The notes under the pieces were generated by a model. That model did not search any database, was not told the origin of the DNA, and worked only from the letters and a program-made list of their open reading frames with translations. Shown piece by piece: positions 55,965 through 64,000 of a stretch of DNA of 64,000 bases (position 1 is the first letter of the stretch; each line of letters opens with the position of its first letter). Source of the DNA: Rhodobacteraceae bacterium D3-12 (lineage in GTDB: Bacteria > Pseudomonadota > Alphaproteobacteria > Rhodobacterales > Rhodobacteraceae); NCBI GenBank assembly GCA_025916135.1, contig CP104793.1, positions 3,100,001 to 3,164,000 of the forward strand, written 5' to 3'. The translations under genes and the position numbers were made by a program.

Positions 55965-58421
55965 TTAGCTGAATTTATAATCTTTCGGGAAGCCATAGGG
56001 CGGGCGTTTGCCGACGCCGGCGCGTTTGCCGAGCCATTCGCTCATATCCGGTTCGTGGCGCGTTTTGCCGCCGCCCATTTCCCAGCTTAGCCCTTCGTCC
56101 CATGCAAAGGTGGTGACATCGGCCAAACCGCCATCAAGTTCCAATGCGCCCTGACGACCGCGGGCTTGATTGTATTTCTGCAAGCGCACGCCTTTGCCCC
56201 GGCCCATTTCGGGCAGCTCCGAAAGCGGGAACACCAAAAACTTGCCATTGAGCGAACAGATCGCGACATGGTCGCCCGTGACCGGTTTGCAGACCGAGGC
56301 CACCGTGTCTTTGACGTTGAGCACCTGTTTGCCAGAGCGGGTTTGCGCGATCACTTCGTCTTCGGGCACGACAAAACCGTTGCCCTCGGCAGAGGAAATC
56401 AGAAGCTTGGCGCCCGGACGGTGAATGAACAGCGTGACGATCTCGGCCTCATTGGGCAGGTCGACCATCAGGCGCACGGGTTCGCCCATGCCGCGCCCAC
56501 CGGGCAGGTTGGCGGCGGACAACGTATAGAACCGCCCGTTGCTGCCCATCAGGAGCAGCCGGTCCGTCGTTTCGGCGTGGAACAGGAAGCGGCCCTCGTC
56601 GCCGTCCTTGAATTTCAGCTCGCGCTCGAGGTCGATGTGGCCTGACATGGCGCGGATCCAGCCCATTTTCGAGCAGACCACGGTGATCGGCTCTTTCTCG
56701 ATCATCGCTTCGAGCGGCACGTCTTCGACTTCGGCGGCTTCGGCAAAGACGGTGCGCCGTTTGCCGATCACATGCCCGGCGCCAAAGGTTTTGCGCACCT
56801 CTTTGAGTTCATCTGCGACTCGGTCCCATTGCAGCCCCTCGCCTTCGAGCAGGTCTTCGAGGTTGGCGCGTTCTTCCATCAGCGCATCGCGTTCCTTGAC
56901 CAGCGCGTCCTCTTCAAGGCGGCGCAAGCTGCGCAGGCGCATGTTGAGGATGGCTTCGGCCTGGACATCCGAGAGGCCGTTTTCACGGCCTGCAAAGCTG
57001 TGCGGAATGGCGCGGGTGCCGTCATCGCTTTCGACCAAAACGCCGGTGGCCACCGCCTCTTCGTCGGCGATGAGCGCCAGTTTCGAGACATCCACCCCGG
57101 CCAGCGGCGAGACATAATCCGCGTCATCCTGAGCGCGCGGAATGGTGTCTTGATGCGGGCGCGACCAGTCTTCGTACATCAGCGCCGCTTTGGGGTCGTC
57201 GTCATAGCGGATGATGTCGATCACGCGGTCGAGGTTCAGAAAGGCGGTGATCAGCCCTTGCAGAACTTCGAGCCGGTTGTCGATTTTCGCCATGCGATAG
57301 CGTGAGCGCCGGATCAGCACCTCGCGGCGGAAATCGAGGAAGGCGCGCAGCACTTCCTTCATCGAGCAGACCTTGGGCGTAACCCCGTCGATCAGCACGT
57401 TCATGTTGAGCGAGAACCGCGTTTCAAGGTCGGAGTTGCGGAACATCATGTTCATCAGAACATCGGGGTCCACGTTCTTTGACTTTGGCTCCAGCACGAG
57501 GCGTATGTCATCGGCAGATTCATCGCGCACATCCCCAAGGATCGGGATTTTCTTGAGCTGTATCAGCTCGGCGATCTTCTCGATCAGCTTGGATTTCTGC
57601 ACCTGATAGGGGATCTCGGTGACGATGATCTGCCATTGCCCCCGCCCGAGGTCTTCGATCTCCCATTTACAGCGCAGCCGGAACGAGCCGCGCCCGGTGC
57701 GATAGGCCTGGGCGATATTCTCGTGCGGTTCAACGATGACGCCGCCGGTCGGGAAATCCGGTCCGGGCACGTAATTGAGCAACGTGTCGTCGCGGGCATC
57801 CGGCGTTTTGATCAGGTGCAGGCAGGCGCCGATCAGCTCGTCAATGTTATGCGGCGGGATATTGGTCGCCATGCCCACGGCGATTCCGGCGGAGCCATTG
57901 GCCAGCAGGTTGGGATATTGCGCCGGCAACACCGAGGGCTCTTCGAGGCGACCATCATAGTTGGGCCGGAAATCGACCGCGTTTTCGTTCAGCCCTTCGA
58001 GCAGCGCCTCGGCAAAGGCGGTCATGCGGGCTTCGGTATAGCGCGAGGCCGCCGGGTTATCGCCGTCGATGTTACCGAAGTTCCCCTGCCCGTCGACCAG
58101 CGGGTAACGGACGGCAAAATCCTGTGCCAGCCGCGCCATCGCGTCATAGATCGCAGCGTCGCCATGCGGGTGGAAATCACCCATCGTGTCGCCGCTGATC
58201 TTGGCCGATTTCAGGAAGCCGCCGGTTGAGGTCAGCCGCAGGCGGCTCATCGCATAGAGAATGCGGCGGTGGACGGGTTTGAGCCCGTCACGCGCATCCG
58301 GCAGAGCACGGTGCATAATTGTCGAGAGCGCATAGGTCAGGTACCGGTCGCCAATGGCGCGGCTCAGCGGTTCGGAAACCTGCGTACCTTTGTCGTTTGG
58401 ATCATCCAGCAAATCGCTCAT
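55965..58421 (-). CDS. parC: DNA topoisomerase IV subunit A
   Basis: ParC, 818 residues, the DNA-cleaving subunit of topoisomerase IV, which decatenates daughter chromosomes. The catalytic Tyr is in PAASRYTEARM. The quinolone region reads GDFHPHGDAAIYDAMARL; the position equivalent to E. coli ParC Ser80 is Ala. The C-terminal beta-pinwheel is degenerate compared with GyrA and lacks a GyrA box, which argues for ParC and not GyrA. The start MSDLLDDPNDKGTQVSEPLS and the full family length are present. The partner parE is not in the window. Confidence 0.93.
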   Translation of the reverse strand: MSDLLDDPNDKGTQVSEPLSRAIGDRYLTYALSTIMHRALPDARDGLKPVHRRILYAMSRLRLTSTGGFLKSAKISGDTMGDFHPHGDAAIYDAMARLAQDFAVRYPLVDGQGNFGNIDGDNPAASRYTEARMTAFAEALLEGLNENAVDFRPNYDGRLEEPSVLPAQYPNLLANGSAGIAVGMATNIPPHNIDELIGACLHLIKTPDARDDTLLNYVPGPDFPTGGVIVEPHENIAQAYRTGRGSFRLRCKWEIEDLGRGQWQIIVTEIPYQVQKSKLIEKIAELIQLKKIPILGDVRDESADDIRLVLEPKSKNVDPDVLMNMMFRNSDLETRFSLNMNVLIDGVTPKVCSMKEVLRAFLDFRREVLIRRSRYRMAKIDNRLEVLQGLITAFLNLDRVIDIIRYDDDPKAALMYEDWSRPHQDTIPRAQDDADYVSPLAGVDVSKLALIADEEAVATGVLVESDDGTRAIPHSFAGRENGLSDVQAEAILNMRLRSLRRLEEDALVKERDALMEERANLEDLLEGEGLQWDRVADELKEVRKTFGAGHVIGKRRTVFAEAAEVEDVPLEAMIEKEPITVVCSKMGWIRAMSGHIDLERELKFKDGDEGRFLFHAETTDRLLLMGSNGRFYTLSAANLPGGRGMGEPVRLMVDLPNEAEIVTLFIHRPGAKLLISSAEGNGFVVPEDEVIAQTRSGKQVLNVKDTVASVCKPVTGDHVAICSLNGKFLVFPLSELPEMGRGKGVRLQKYNQARGRQGALELDGGLADVTTFAWDEGLSWEMGGGKTRHEPDMSEWLGKRAGVGKRPPYGFPKDYKFS

Positions 58422-58835
58422 GCACGTTCTTTAAATCGTTTCGCGCGACACCTGCAACAGGGATAAATCGAAACTCTGCCGCCATCCGCGCCCATAGCAG
58501 GAGATCAGGTGCAGGCGAGGTTTGATGGCGTGCCTGAGCCAGCCGTTGATCCGGGTGTTGATCCGGGCGTTGATGGGGAATGGGGGCGAATCCGCTATGC
58601 CGCCCCCCTTCGCGGTCGGAAACCTCGCCTTTGCCCCGGCGCGATGCCGCAGGGCAGAAAGAGGGAACCGAAACTAATTTGACACATATCACCCCGCTTT
58701 CGCCTGTTGAGGTGGGTAAATCGCACCTAACAGGGAAAAATCGGAACCACTTCCCCGCAAAGAACGTTGCGAATCGTGTAATATGTCGAGCATTGGACAA
58801 GATCAAAGCGACGTGTGAGTTAAAGGGGTGCGCAA
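58422..58835. other. Intergenic stretch between parC and the SH3 protein
   Basis: No supported gene. It must contain the divergent promoters of parC and the SH3-domain gene. A short direct repeat is visible near 58535-58575 (GTTGATCCGGG repeated, then GTTGAT). An AT-rich element (TAATAT near 58779) could be part of the promoter of the plus-strand gene. Confidence 0.45.
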
Positions 58836-59439
58836 ATGTGGCGGTTTATCATTGTGACGTTCGGGTTTCTGATAGTTGGTTTCTATCAGCTAAGCGGCGG
58901 ATCGGATTATGCGCCGCGCGAAGGCTCGCGCCAGCAAGCTGCTTTGAAGGCGGCGGAGCCGGTGGCGAAATCCAACCTGCCGCGCAACACGGCCACGGCT
59001 GTAACTCCGCAGGGTGACGCCAAGATCATTCTTGCCTCGACCGGAGCCGAGCCGGTGCGCAACGACCGTGTGCGCCTTGTGATCAAAGGGGTCGTGAACG
59101 ACACCAGCAACGTGGCAACTGTTGCCGCTGATCCGAGCAAAATTGCCAAGCTTGTCGCCGCCGCATCGACCACGCACAAGCCCAAGCCCGCCGTAAGCCA
59201 GACCGCTATCGGCTCGAACCCGCGTCAGGATCAGTTTCAGGGACCTGCGCAAAGTCGCCTCCAACCGCGTGAACATGCGCTCGGGCCCCGGCAAGGAGCA
59301 TAGCGTCGTCGGTAAGCTGACCCGAGGCACCGAGGTTGAGGTGACGCAGGATAATGGCACCGGCTGGGTCCAGCTTCGGGTTGTTGATACCGGCGAAGAA
59401 GGCTGGATGGCAGATTTCCTGCTGGTCGCTGCGAACTAG
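58836..59439 (+). CDS. Exported SH3-domain protein, one frameshift
   Basis: About 200 residues. It starts MWRFIIVTFGFLIVGFYQLS, an uncleaved anchor or signal, followed by a disordered linker rich in Ala, Lys and Pro. The frame breaks near 59240 (GGG, probably GG). The second half reads DLRKVASNRVNMRSGPGKEH and SVVGKLTRGTEVEVTQDNGT to EEGWMADFLLVAAN, a bacterial SH3 (SH3b) domain. Such domains usually bind peptidoglycan in the periplasm. A strong terminator follows, so it forms its own transcription unit. Confidence 0.82.
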
Positions 59440-59467
59440 GCCAGAGCCGACAACCAACAAGATTGAG

Positions 59468-59494
59468 AAAACCCCGGCGTTGTTCCGGGGTTTT
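59468..59494 (+). terminator. Rho-independent terminator
   Basis: AAAACCCCGG and CCGGGGTTTT pair perfectly around a 7-base loop. The T run is part of the right arm (TTTTG follows). It starts 29 bases after the SH3 gene stop. Confidence 0.85.
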
Positions 59495-59572
59495 GCTTTG
59501 GGGCTTGCAGTTGCGGCCACGGGGCAAGATGCACTACCAACGCGCAATAGTGCAACACGCAGGGCAAGGTTC

Positions 59573-60400
59573 ATGAGTAAATCCATTCTGATCACCGGCT
59601 GTTCATCGGGCATCGGGTATGACGCGGCCCAAGGGTTGGCGGCGCGGGGATGGCGCGTCTTTGCGGCCTGTCGCAAGGCCGAGGATGTCGCGCGCCTCAA
59701 GGCCGAGGGGCTTGAGGCGGTGCAGCTCGATTATGCCAATGCCGATAGCATCGTGAATGCGCTGGCTGATGTGCTTGAGGCCACGGGCGGCACGCTTGAT
59801 GCGCTCTATAACAACGGCGCATTCGCCCTGCCCGGCGCGGTCGAGGACCTGCCGGCGCAGGCGTTGCGCGAGGTTTTCGAGACAAATTTCTTCGGCCTTC
59901 ACGAGCTGACCCGCTATGTGATCCCGGTGATGCGCGCGCAGGGGCATGGGCGGATCGTGAATTGCTCCTCGGTGCTGGGGCTGGTGCCGATGGGCTGGCG
60001 CGGGGCCTATGCCTCGACGAAATTCGCGCTTGAGGGGCTGACCGATACGCTCAGGATCGAGATGCGCGATACGCCGATCCATGTCATCACGCTCAACCCC
60101 GGCCCGATTTCGACAAAAATCCGCGAGAATTCGATCCCGCATTTCGAGCGTTGGGTGGATTGGAAATCCAGCGCGCGCGCTGAGCAGTATCAGGCCGACC
60201 TGCTGGCGCGCTTGTATGAAAAACGAGACGCGGATTTCTTTGAGTTGAAACCCGGCGCGGTTACGAAAAAGCTGATCCATGCGCTGGAATCGCGCCGCCC
60301 ACGGCCGCGTTATTACGTCACAGGGGCGACCCATCTGATGGGGCTTGCCCGGCGTTTGCTGCCGACCCGCGTGCTCGACTGGATGATCGCCAAAGGCTAG
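59573..60400 (+). CDS. Short-chain dehydrogenase/reductase (SDR)
   Basis: A 275-residue classical SDR. The NAD(P)-binding motif is ILITGCSSGIGYDAA, followed by LYNNGAFALPG (NNAG-like) and the catalytic Ser in IVNCSSVLGLV with Tyr and Lys in AYASTKFALEG. The ending resembles the group of short-chain reductases with a C-terminal membrane-associated extension (HLMGLARRLLPTRVLDWMIA). AAGG precedes ATG 59573. The substrate cannot be named. A small HIG1 gene follows after 79 bases. Confidence 0.9.
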   Translation: MSKSILITGCSSGIGYDAAQGLAARGWRVFAACRKAEDVARLKAEGLEAVQLDYANADSIVNALADVLEATGGTLDALYNNGAFALPGAVEDLPAQALREVFETNFFGLHELTRYVIPVMRAQGHGRIVNCSSVLGLVPMGWRGAYASTKFALEGLTDTLRIEMRDTPIHVITLNPGPISTKIRENSIPHFERWVDWKSSARAEQYQADLLARLYEKRDADFFELKPGAVTKKLIHALESRRPRPRYYVTGATHLMGLARRLLPTRVLDWMIAKG

Positions 60401-60479
60401 GGCGCGACAAAACTCCCCTTCGCATTTGCGCTCACACCCCCTACATCAGGGGGCAGACACGTCATTGAAAGGAAATCAC

Positions 60480-60677
60480 ATGGCCGATGATCCGCTGTTT
60501 TGGGTGGTGGCGCTCGCCTGTTTGGGCGTGCTGGTGATCCTGATGATCGGGGTTGGCGGCTTTGCCAAGGGTGGTGAGTTCAACCGCAAGCACGCCAATC
60601 GCATCATGCGCTATCGCATCGCGGCACAGGCGGTGGCAATTGCGCTGATCCTGCTGTTCGTCTGGTTCCGCTCATAA
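60480..60677 (+). CDS. HIG1-domain twin-transmembrane protein
   Basis: A 65-residue protein with two membrane segments (FWVVALACLGVLVILMIGVG and AQAVAIALILLFVWF) joined by a charged turn (NRKHANRIMRYRIA). This is the bacterial HIG1 pattern, often linked with cytochrome oxidase assembly or regulation. ATG at 60480 has GAAAGGA upstream. It lies 30 bases before the adenosyltransferase gene and may be co-transcribed with it. Confidence 0.85.
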   Translation: MADDPLFWVVALACLGVLVILMIGVGGFAKGGEFNRKHANRIMRYRIAAQAVAIALILLFVWFRS

Positions 60678-60707
60678 ATCTGGTTCCGCTGATAAAGGAG
60701 GCGCAGA

Positions 60708-61280
60708 ATGGTTGTTCTGTCGAAAATCTACACCCGCACCGGCGACAAGGGCGATACCGCGCTTGGCGATGGCACGCGCCGGGCCAAGCATGACGCGCGG
60801 GTGGCGAGTTATGGCACCTCGGACGAGTTGAACTCCACTGTCGGCCTTGCCCGCTTGCACGCCGAGGGCGATGTCGATGCGGCACTGGCGCGTATTCAGA
60901 ACGATCTGTTCGACCTCGGCGCTGATCTTTGCCGTCCCGATATGGCGAAAGACGCAGACGCAGACTATCCGCCGCTGCGCATGGTCGATGCACAGGTTGC
61001 ACGGCTGGAAAGCGAAATCGACGCGATGAACACCGTGCTCGAACCGCTGCGCAGCTTTATCTTGCCGGGCGGGACGCCTTTGGCCGCCCATCTCCACCTC
61101 TGCCGCACGGTGGCACGCCGCGCCGAACGGCTGGCCGTGGAACTGAGCGAAACCGAAGAGGTGAACGCCGCCGCGATCAAATACCTCAACCGGTTGAGCG
61201 ATTGGTTCTTTGTTGCCGCCCGCATGGCCAATGATGACGGCAAATCAGACGTGCTTTGGGTTCCGGGCGCGAACCGCTGA
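60708..61280 (+). CDS. PduO-type cob(I)alamin adenosyltransferase
   Basis: A 190-residue ATP:corrinoid adenosyltransferase that makes adenosylcobalamin. The ATP-binding N-terminal motif is SKIYTRTGDKGDTALGDGTR. The active-site helix SYGTSDELNSTVGLAR and the C-terminal RTVARRAERLAVELSE and YLNRLSDWFFVAAR are diagnostic of the PduO family. AAAGGAGG precedes the ATG. No other cobalamin gene is in view. The enzyme could serve salvage or the de novo route. Confidence 0.93.
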   Translation: MVVLSKIYTRTGDKGDTALGDGTRRAKHDARVASYGTSDELNSTVGLARLHAEGDVDAALARIQNDLFDLGADLCRPDMAKDADADYPPLRMVDAQVARLESEIDAMNTVLEPLRSFILPGGTPLAAHLHLCRTVARRAERLAVELSETEEVNAAAIKYLNRLSDWFFVAARMANDDGKSDVLWVPGANR

Positions 61281-61559
61281 AAGCGGCAGGCCGTCCAGCG
61301 GACGGACCGGCGACCGGAAGGGCGGAGCCCCGGCCCCACTAGGGCGGGTGCGAACAGCTGAACGGCTTTCGGCTTTCCAATAAGCCCTCACTCCCCCCTG
61401 CCCCAAACCCGAACCGTCGCAAATTCTGTCCCCACAGAGACGCGCGAAGACGGCGGGGTGGGCCGCGCAAACGGTGCGACAAACGCCACGGTAAACAGGG
61501 TGGGAGCCGTCTGAGCGCGTCTCTTGTTGCGGCATCGGCTTGGGGTTAATCTTGCTGTC

Positions 61560-62147
61560 ATGCGCACCATTGGAATCGGCCACAACTCTCAAGATGATGC
61601 CACCCGCAGGGGGCGGATACGGCGTTGGCAGCAAGCCAAGGCGGGGCTGAAAGGGCCTGCGTTGTCGCAAACCCAGCTTAGGATGCGCATGCGCCGTGCC
61701 GAGGAATTGGGGCTGAGCTATCGCCAATATAACGCGCTGGTGCTGGCGAGCGGACGCGATCCGCGGGCCTTGGTGTTTACGCCGGGCGGCATGGGCTTGC
61801 GGTTGGAGCGGCGTTTGCGGTTGCCGGATGTGGAGCGCGAAAAGCTGGCGCGGTTGCGCAATTGCCATCTGCTTGCCATCGCCCCGGAGGCCGAAGCGGC
61901 GCAGGATTTTCTGGAAGAATTGCGCGACGTTAGCGCCCTGCCCTTTGCTGGAGCGATCGCGTCGCCTGCGCTCGATGCGGGTTGGGGCGCGGTGCGTGCG
62001 GCGTTCAAGCCCGCTTTGACGGGCCTGTCGCTTTCCGGTGATGCGCTGGCCATGATTGGCAGCGCCAATTCGCACGAGCCGGGCTGGGCGGCGGCGATTC
62101 GGGCGGGGTTCCTGCCCGGTGAGGTTTTCTTTGAAAGGGCCGCTTAG
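61560..62147 (+). CDS. Hypothetical protein
   Basis: Not recognised. A 195-residue basic, helical protein starting MRTIGIGHNSQDDATRRGRI, a beginning seen in other short alphaproteobacterial hypotheticals. The middle contains RMRRAEELGLSYRQYNALVL, which could be a small helical DNA- or RNA-binding element. The C-terminal half (LLAIAPEAEAAQDFLEELRD, LSLSGDALAMIGSANSHEPG) looks globular, with a Rossmann-like alternation. ATG at 61560 is chosen at the natural protein start. No signal peptide. It stands alone between the adenosyltransferase and etfB. Confidence 0.65.
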   Translation: MRTIGIGHNSQDDATRRGRIRRWQQAKAGLKGPALSQTQLRMRMRRAEELGLSYRQYNALVLASGRDPRALVFTPGGMGLRLERRLRLPDVEREKLARLRNCHLLAIAPEAEAAQDFLEELRDVSALPFAGAIASPALDAGWGAVRAAFKPALTGLSLSGDALAMIGSANSHEPGWAAAIRAGFLPGEVFFERAA

Positions 62148-62352
62148 GCCACCTCTCGTAAGGGTGGTTTCCGTTTCGTCATGCGGCCAGATGCCGCCGA
62201 AAACGATGCCAGAATTTGGCGGACGCGGCGTCGGTTGGCGCTAACATGACGATTTTACCCTGTTTCCGCGCGAGCGTAGCCTGTAACACAGGCCGGGAGA
62301 GCTGGAATCGTCCGACCGGGCGACCATGAACAAGCTGAAGGAGACCACGAGA

Positions 62353-63111
62353 ATGAAGGTGCTTGTGCCTGTCAAACGCGTGATTGACTATAACGTGAAA
62401 GTCCGCGTCAAAGCGGATGGCAGCGGTGTCGATCTTGCCAACGTGAAAATGTCGATGAACCCGTTCGACGAAATTGCCGTCGAAGAGGCGATCCGCCTCA
62501 AAGAAGCGGGCAAGGCCGATGAAGTGGTCGCCGTTTCAATCGGCGTGAAGCAAGCGCAGGAAACCCTGCGCACGGCGCTGGCCATGGGTGCGGACCGCGC
62601 CATTCTGGTTGTGGCTGCCGATGACGTTCACACCGATATTGAGCCGCTTGCCGTGGCCAAGATCCTGGCCAAGGTTGTTGAAGAAGAACAGCCCGGCGTT
62701 GTTCTGGCCGGTAAACAGGCGATCGACAACGACATGAACGCCACCGGTCAGATGCTGAGCGCCCTGCTCGGTTGGTCTCAGGCGACTTTTGCCAGCGAGC
62801 TCGACATCGAGGGCGACAGCGCAAAAGTAACCCGCGAAGTTGATGGCGGTTTGCAAACGATCAGCGTCAAGATGCCGACCATTGTGACGGTTGATTTGCG
62901 CCTGAACGAGCCGCGTTATGCGTCGCTGCCCAACATCATGAAGGCCAAGAAAAAGCCGCTGGATGAGAAAACCGCCGCCGACTACGGCGTCGATGTCACA
63001 CCGCGCCTTGAGATCGTTTCGACCTCGGAGCCGGAAGCACGCAAAGCGGGCGAAATCGTTGGTTCGGTTGACGAACTTGTCGCGAAACTCAAGGAAGCGG
63101 GGGCAGTATAA
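62353..63111 (+). CDS. etfB: Electron transfer flavoprotein subunit beta
   Basis: ETF beta, 252 residues, carries AMP and forms the soluble ETF heterodimer that passes electrons from acyl-CoA and other flavin dehydrogenases to ETF-ubiquinone oxidoreductase. [38 protein letters not shown] and [20 protein letters not shown] are family signatures. ATG at 62353 has AAGGAG 9 bases upstream. The stop overlaps the etfA start (TAATG), so the subunits are made together. Confidence 0.97.
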   Translation: MKVLVPVKRVIDYNVKVRVKADGSGVDLANVKMSMNPFDEIAVEEAIRLKEAGKADEVVAVSIGVKQAQETLRTALAMGADRAILVVAADDVHTDIEPLAVAKILAKVVEEEQPGVVLAGKQAIDNDMNATGQMLSALLGWSQATFASELDIEGDSAKVTREVDGGLQTISVKMPTIVTVDLRLNEPRYASLPNIMKAKKKPLDEKTAADYGVDVTPRLEIVSTSEPEARKAGEIVGSVDELVAKLKEAGAV

Positions 63112-64000
63112 TGGCAGTTCTTCTTCTTGCAGAAGTCAACAATGGCGAACTGGCGATGGACGCCACCGCCAAGGCCGTCACCGCCGCGAAGGCATTGGGT
63201 GACGTCACCGTTTTGGCCGCGGGCGCAAGCGCCGCAGCGGCGGGCGAAGCCGCCGCCAAGATCGACGGCGTGGCCAAGGTTTTGGTTGCCGAAGACGCGA
63301 GCCTCGGCCACCGTCTTGCGGAATCGACCGCGGCGACCATCGTGGCGCTGGCCGGGGATTACGAACATATCGTCGCCCCCGCCACCACCGACGCCAAGAA
63401 CGTGATGCCGCGCGTGGCCGCTCTTCTTGATGTGATGGTGCTGTCGGATGTGTCCGGCGTTGTCGATGCCAACACGTTTGAGCGCCCGATTTATGCCGGG
63501 AACGCGATCCAGACGGTGAAATCGTCGGATGCCAAGAAGGTCATCACCTTCCGCACATCGACGTTTGACGCCGCTGGTGAGGGTGGGTCTGCATCGGTTG
63601 AAACCGCGTCGGCGGCTGCTGATCCGGGCCTGTCGAGCTGGGTTGAAGACAAGGTGGCCGAAAGCGACCGCCCTGAGCTTACCTCGGCTGGTGTGGTTGT
63701 ATCCGGTGGTCGCGGTGTCGGCTCGGAAGATGACTTTAAGCTGATCGAGCAACTGGCTGACAAGCTGGGCGCTGCTGTTGGTGCTTCGCGCGCTGCGGTT
63801 GACTCGGGCTATGCTCCGAACGATTGGCAGGTTGGTCAGACCGGCAAAGTGGTTGCCCCCGATCTTTATGTCGCGGTCGGTATTTCCGGCGCGATCCAGC
63901 ACCTTGCTGGTATGAAAGATTCGAAAATCATCGTGGCGATCAACAAAGACGAGGAAGCGCCGATCTTCCAAGTCGCCGATTACGGCCTTGTGGCGGATCT
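63111..64000 (+). CDS. etfA: Electron transfer flavoprotein subunit alpha (runs off window)
   Basis: The first 296 residues of ETF alpha, which binds FAD. The N-terminal domain begins [20 protein letters not shown]. The FAD-binding C-terminal domain is recognisable as [40 protein letters not shown] and [20 protein letters not shown]. Only about the last dozen residues are beyond the edge. It is translationally coupled to etfB by the TAATG overlap. Confidence 0.97.
   Translation, partial: MAVLLLAEVNNGELAMDATAKAVTAAKALGDVTVLAAGASAAAAGEAAAKIDGVAKVLVAEDASLGHRLAESTAATIVALAGDYEHIVAPATTDAKNVMPRVAALLDVMVLSDVSGVVDANTFERPIYAGNAIQTVKSSDAKKVITFRTSTFDAAGEGGSASVETASAAADPGLSSWVEDKVAESDRPELTSAGVVVSGGRGVGSEDDFKLIEQLADKLGAAVGASRAAVDSGYAPNDWQVGQTGKVVAPDLYVAVGISGAIQHLAGMKDSKIIVAINKDEEAPIFQVADYGLVAD

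Noticed and set aside
55965-58421. Annotation as GyrA
   Set aside because: The quinolone region and overall length could suit either, but the N-terminus, the degenerate C-terminal domain without a GyrA box and the ALSTIMHRALPDARDGLKP region fit ParC better.
58402-58806. Minus-strand frame upstream of parC
   Set aside because: It overlaps the parC start and the promoter region, contains a tandem repeat and has no family resemblance.
61245-62075. Minus-strand frame opposite the hypothetical gene at 61560-62147
   Set aside because: It also overlaps the adenosyltransferase end and is rich in Arg, Gln and His in the way typical of antisense frames; the plus-strand frame has a better start and composition.

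Overview
The window looks like a chromosomal segment of an alphaproteobacterium of the Rhodobacteraceae (Roseobacter group). The ribosomal and RNA polymerase proteins, the tuf / tRNA-Trp / secE / nusG / rplK neighbourhood, the moderately high GC content and the Roseobacter-type small proteins (HIG1-domain protein, DUF1028, PotABCD-like transporter) all fit. This is inference from protein resemblance; no 16S rRNA is present.

Layout. (1) 1-10.9 kb, minus strand: the translation and transcription block secE-nusG-rplK-rplA ... rplJ-rplL-rpoB-rpoC (rpoC runs off the window). A gene fusing a LicD-like domain to a TagD-like cytidylyltransferase sits between rplA and rplJ. (2) 11-28 kb: a surface-polysaccharide locus with three glycosyltransferases, a Wzx-like flippase, Wza-like export lipoprotein, GalU, a WecG-type glycosyltransferase fused to a priming sugar transferase, Wzz- and Wzy-like proteins, and its own signalling set (hybrid histidine kinase, LuxR-type response regulator, GAF histidine kinase). 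Four intergenic or near-intergenic copies of an 18-bp palindrome, CCTATCC-N4-GGATAGG, sit 70-91 bases upstream of genes in this locus. They look like the operator of the locus regulator. (3) 28.1-47.5 kb: a segment bounded by two near-identical directly oriented IS3-family elements. It holds IS remnants, a toxin-like small bicistron and a catabolic cluster: hydantoin racemase, hydantoinase, N-carbamoyl amino acid amidohydrolase, TRZ/ATZ-type amidohydrolase, FAD amine/amino acid oxidoreductase, two DUF1028 proteins, a PotABCD-like importer and a LysR regulator. (4) 47.5-52.7 kb: a serine recombinase remnant, tRNA-Trp, a CatB-like acetyltransferase, an AraC regulator, a hydrolase and tuf. (5) 52.8-64 kb: two lipoproteins, a cytochrome P450, an array of four palindromes, parC, an SH3-domain protein, an SDR, a HIG1 protein, a PduO-type adenosyltransferase, a hypothetical protein and etfB-etfA (etfA runs off the end).

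How the parts work together. Region 2 can be read as one Wzx/Wzy-type export system: GalU supplies UDP-glucose, the fused priming transferase and the GTs build the lipid-linked repeat, the flippase moves it, Wzy and Wzz polymerise it, and Wza exports it. A hybrid kinase (HisKA-REC-HPt) plus LuxR regulator would switch it on through the shared palindrome. Region 3 reads as import of a cyclic ureide-like compound, ring deamination or opening, decarbamoylation and oxidation of the released amino acid. The contiguous tuf-tRNA-Trp-secE arrangement expected in this group is split here by about 37.6 kb, so regions 2 and 3 appear to have accumulated at that junction.

A caution on the sequence itself: at least eleven single-base frameshifts occur, mostly in short G/C runs. 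Two compensating ones are in the essential gene rplJ. I treat most as likely base-calling errors and describe the affected genes as single genes.
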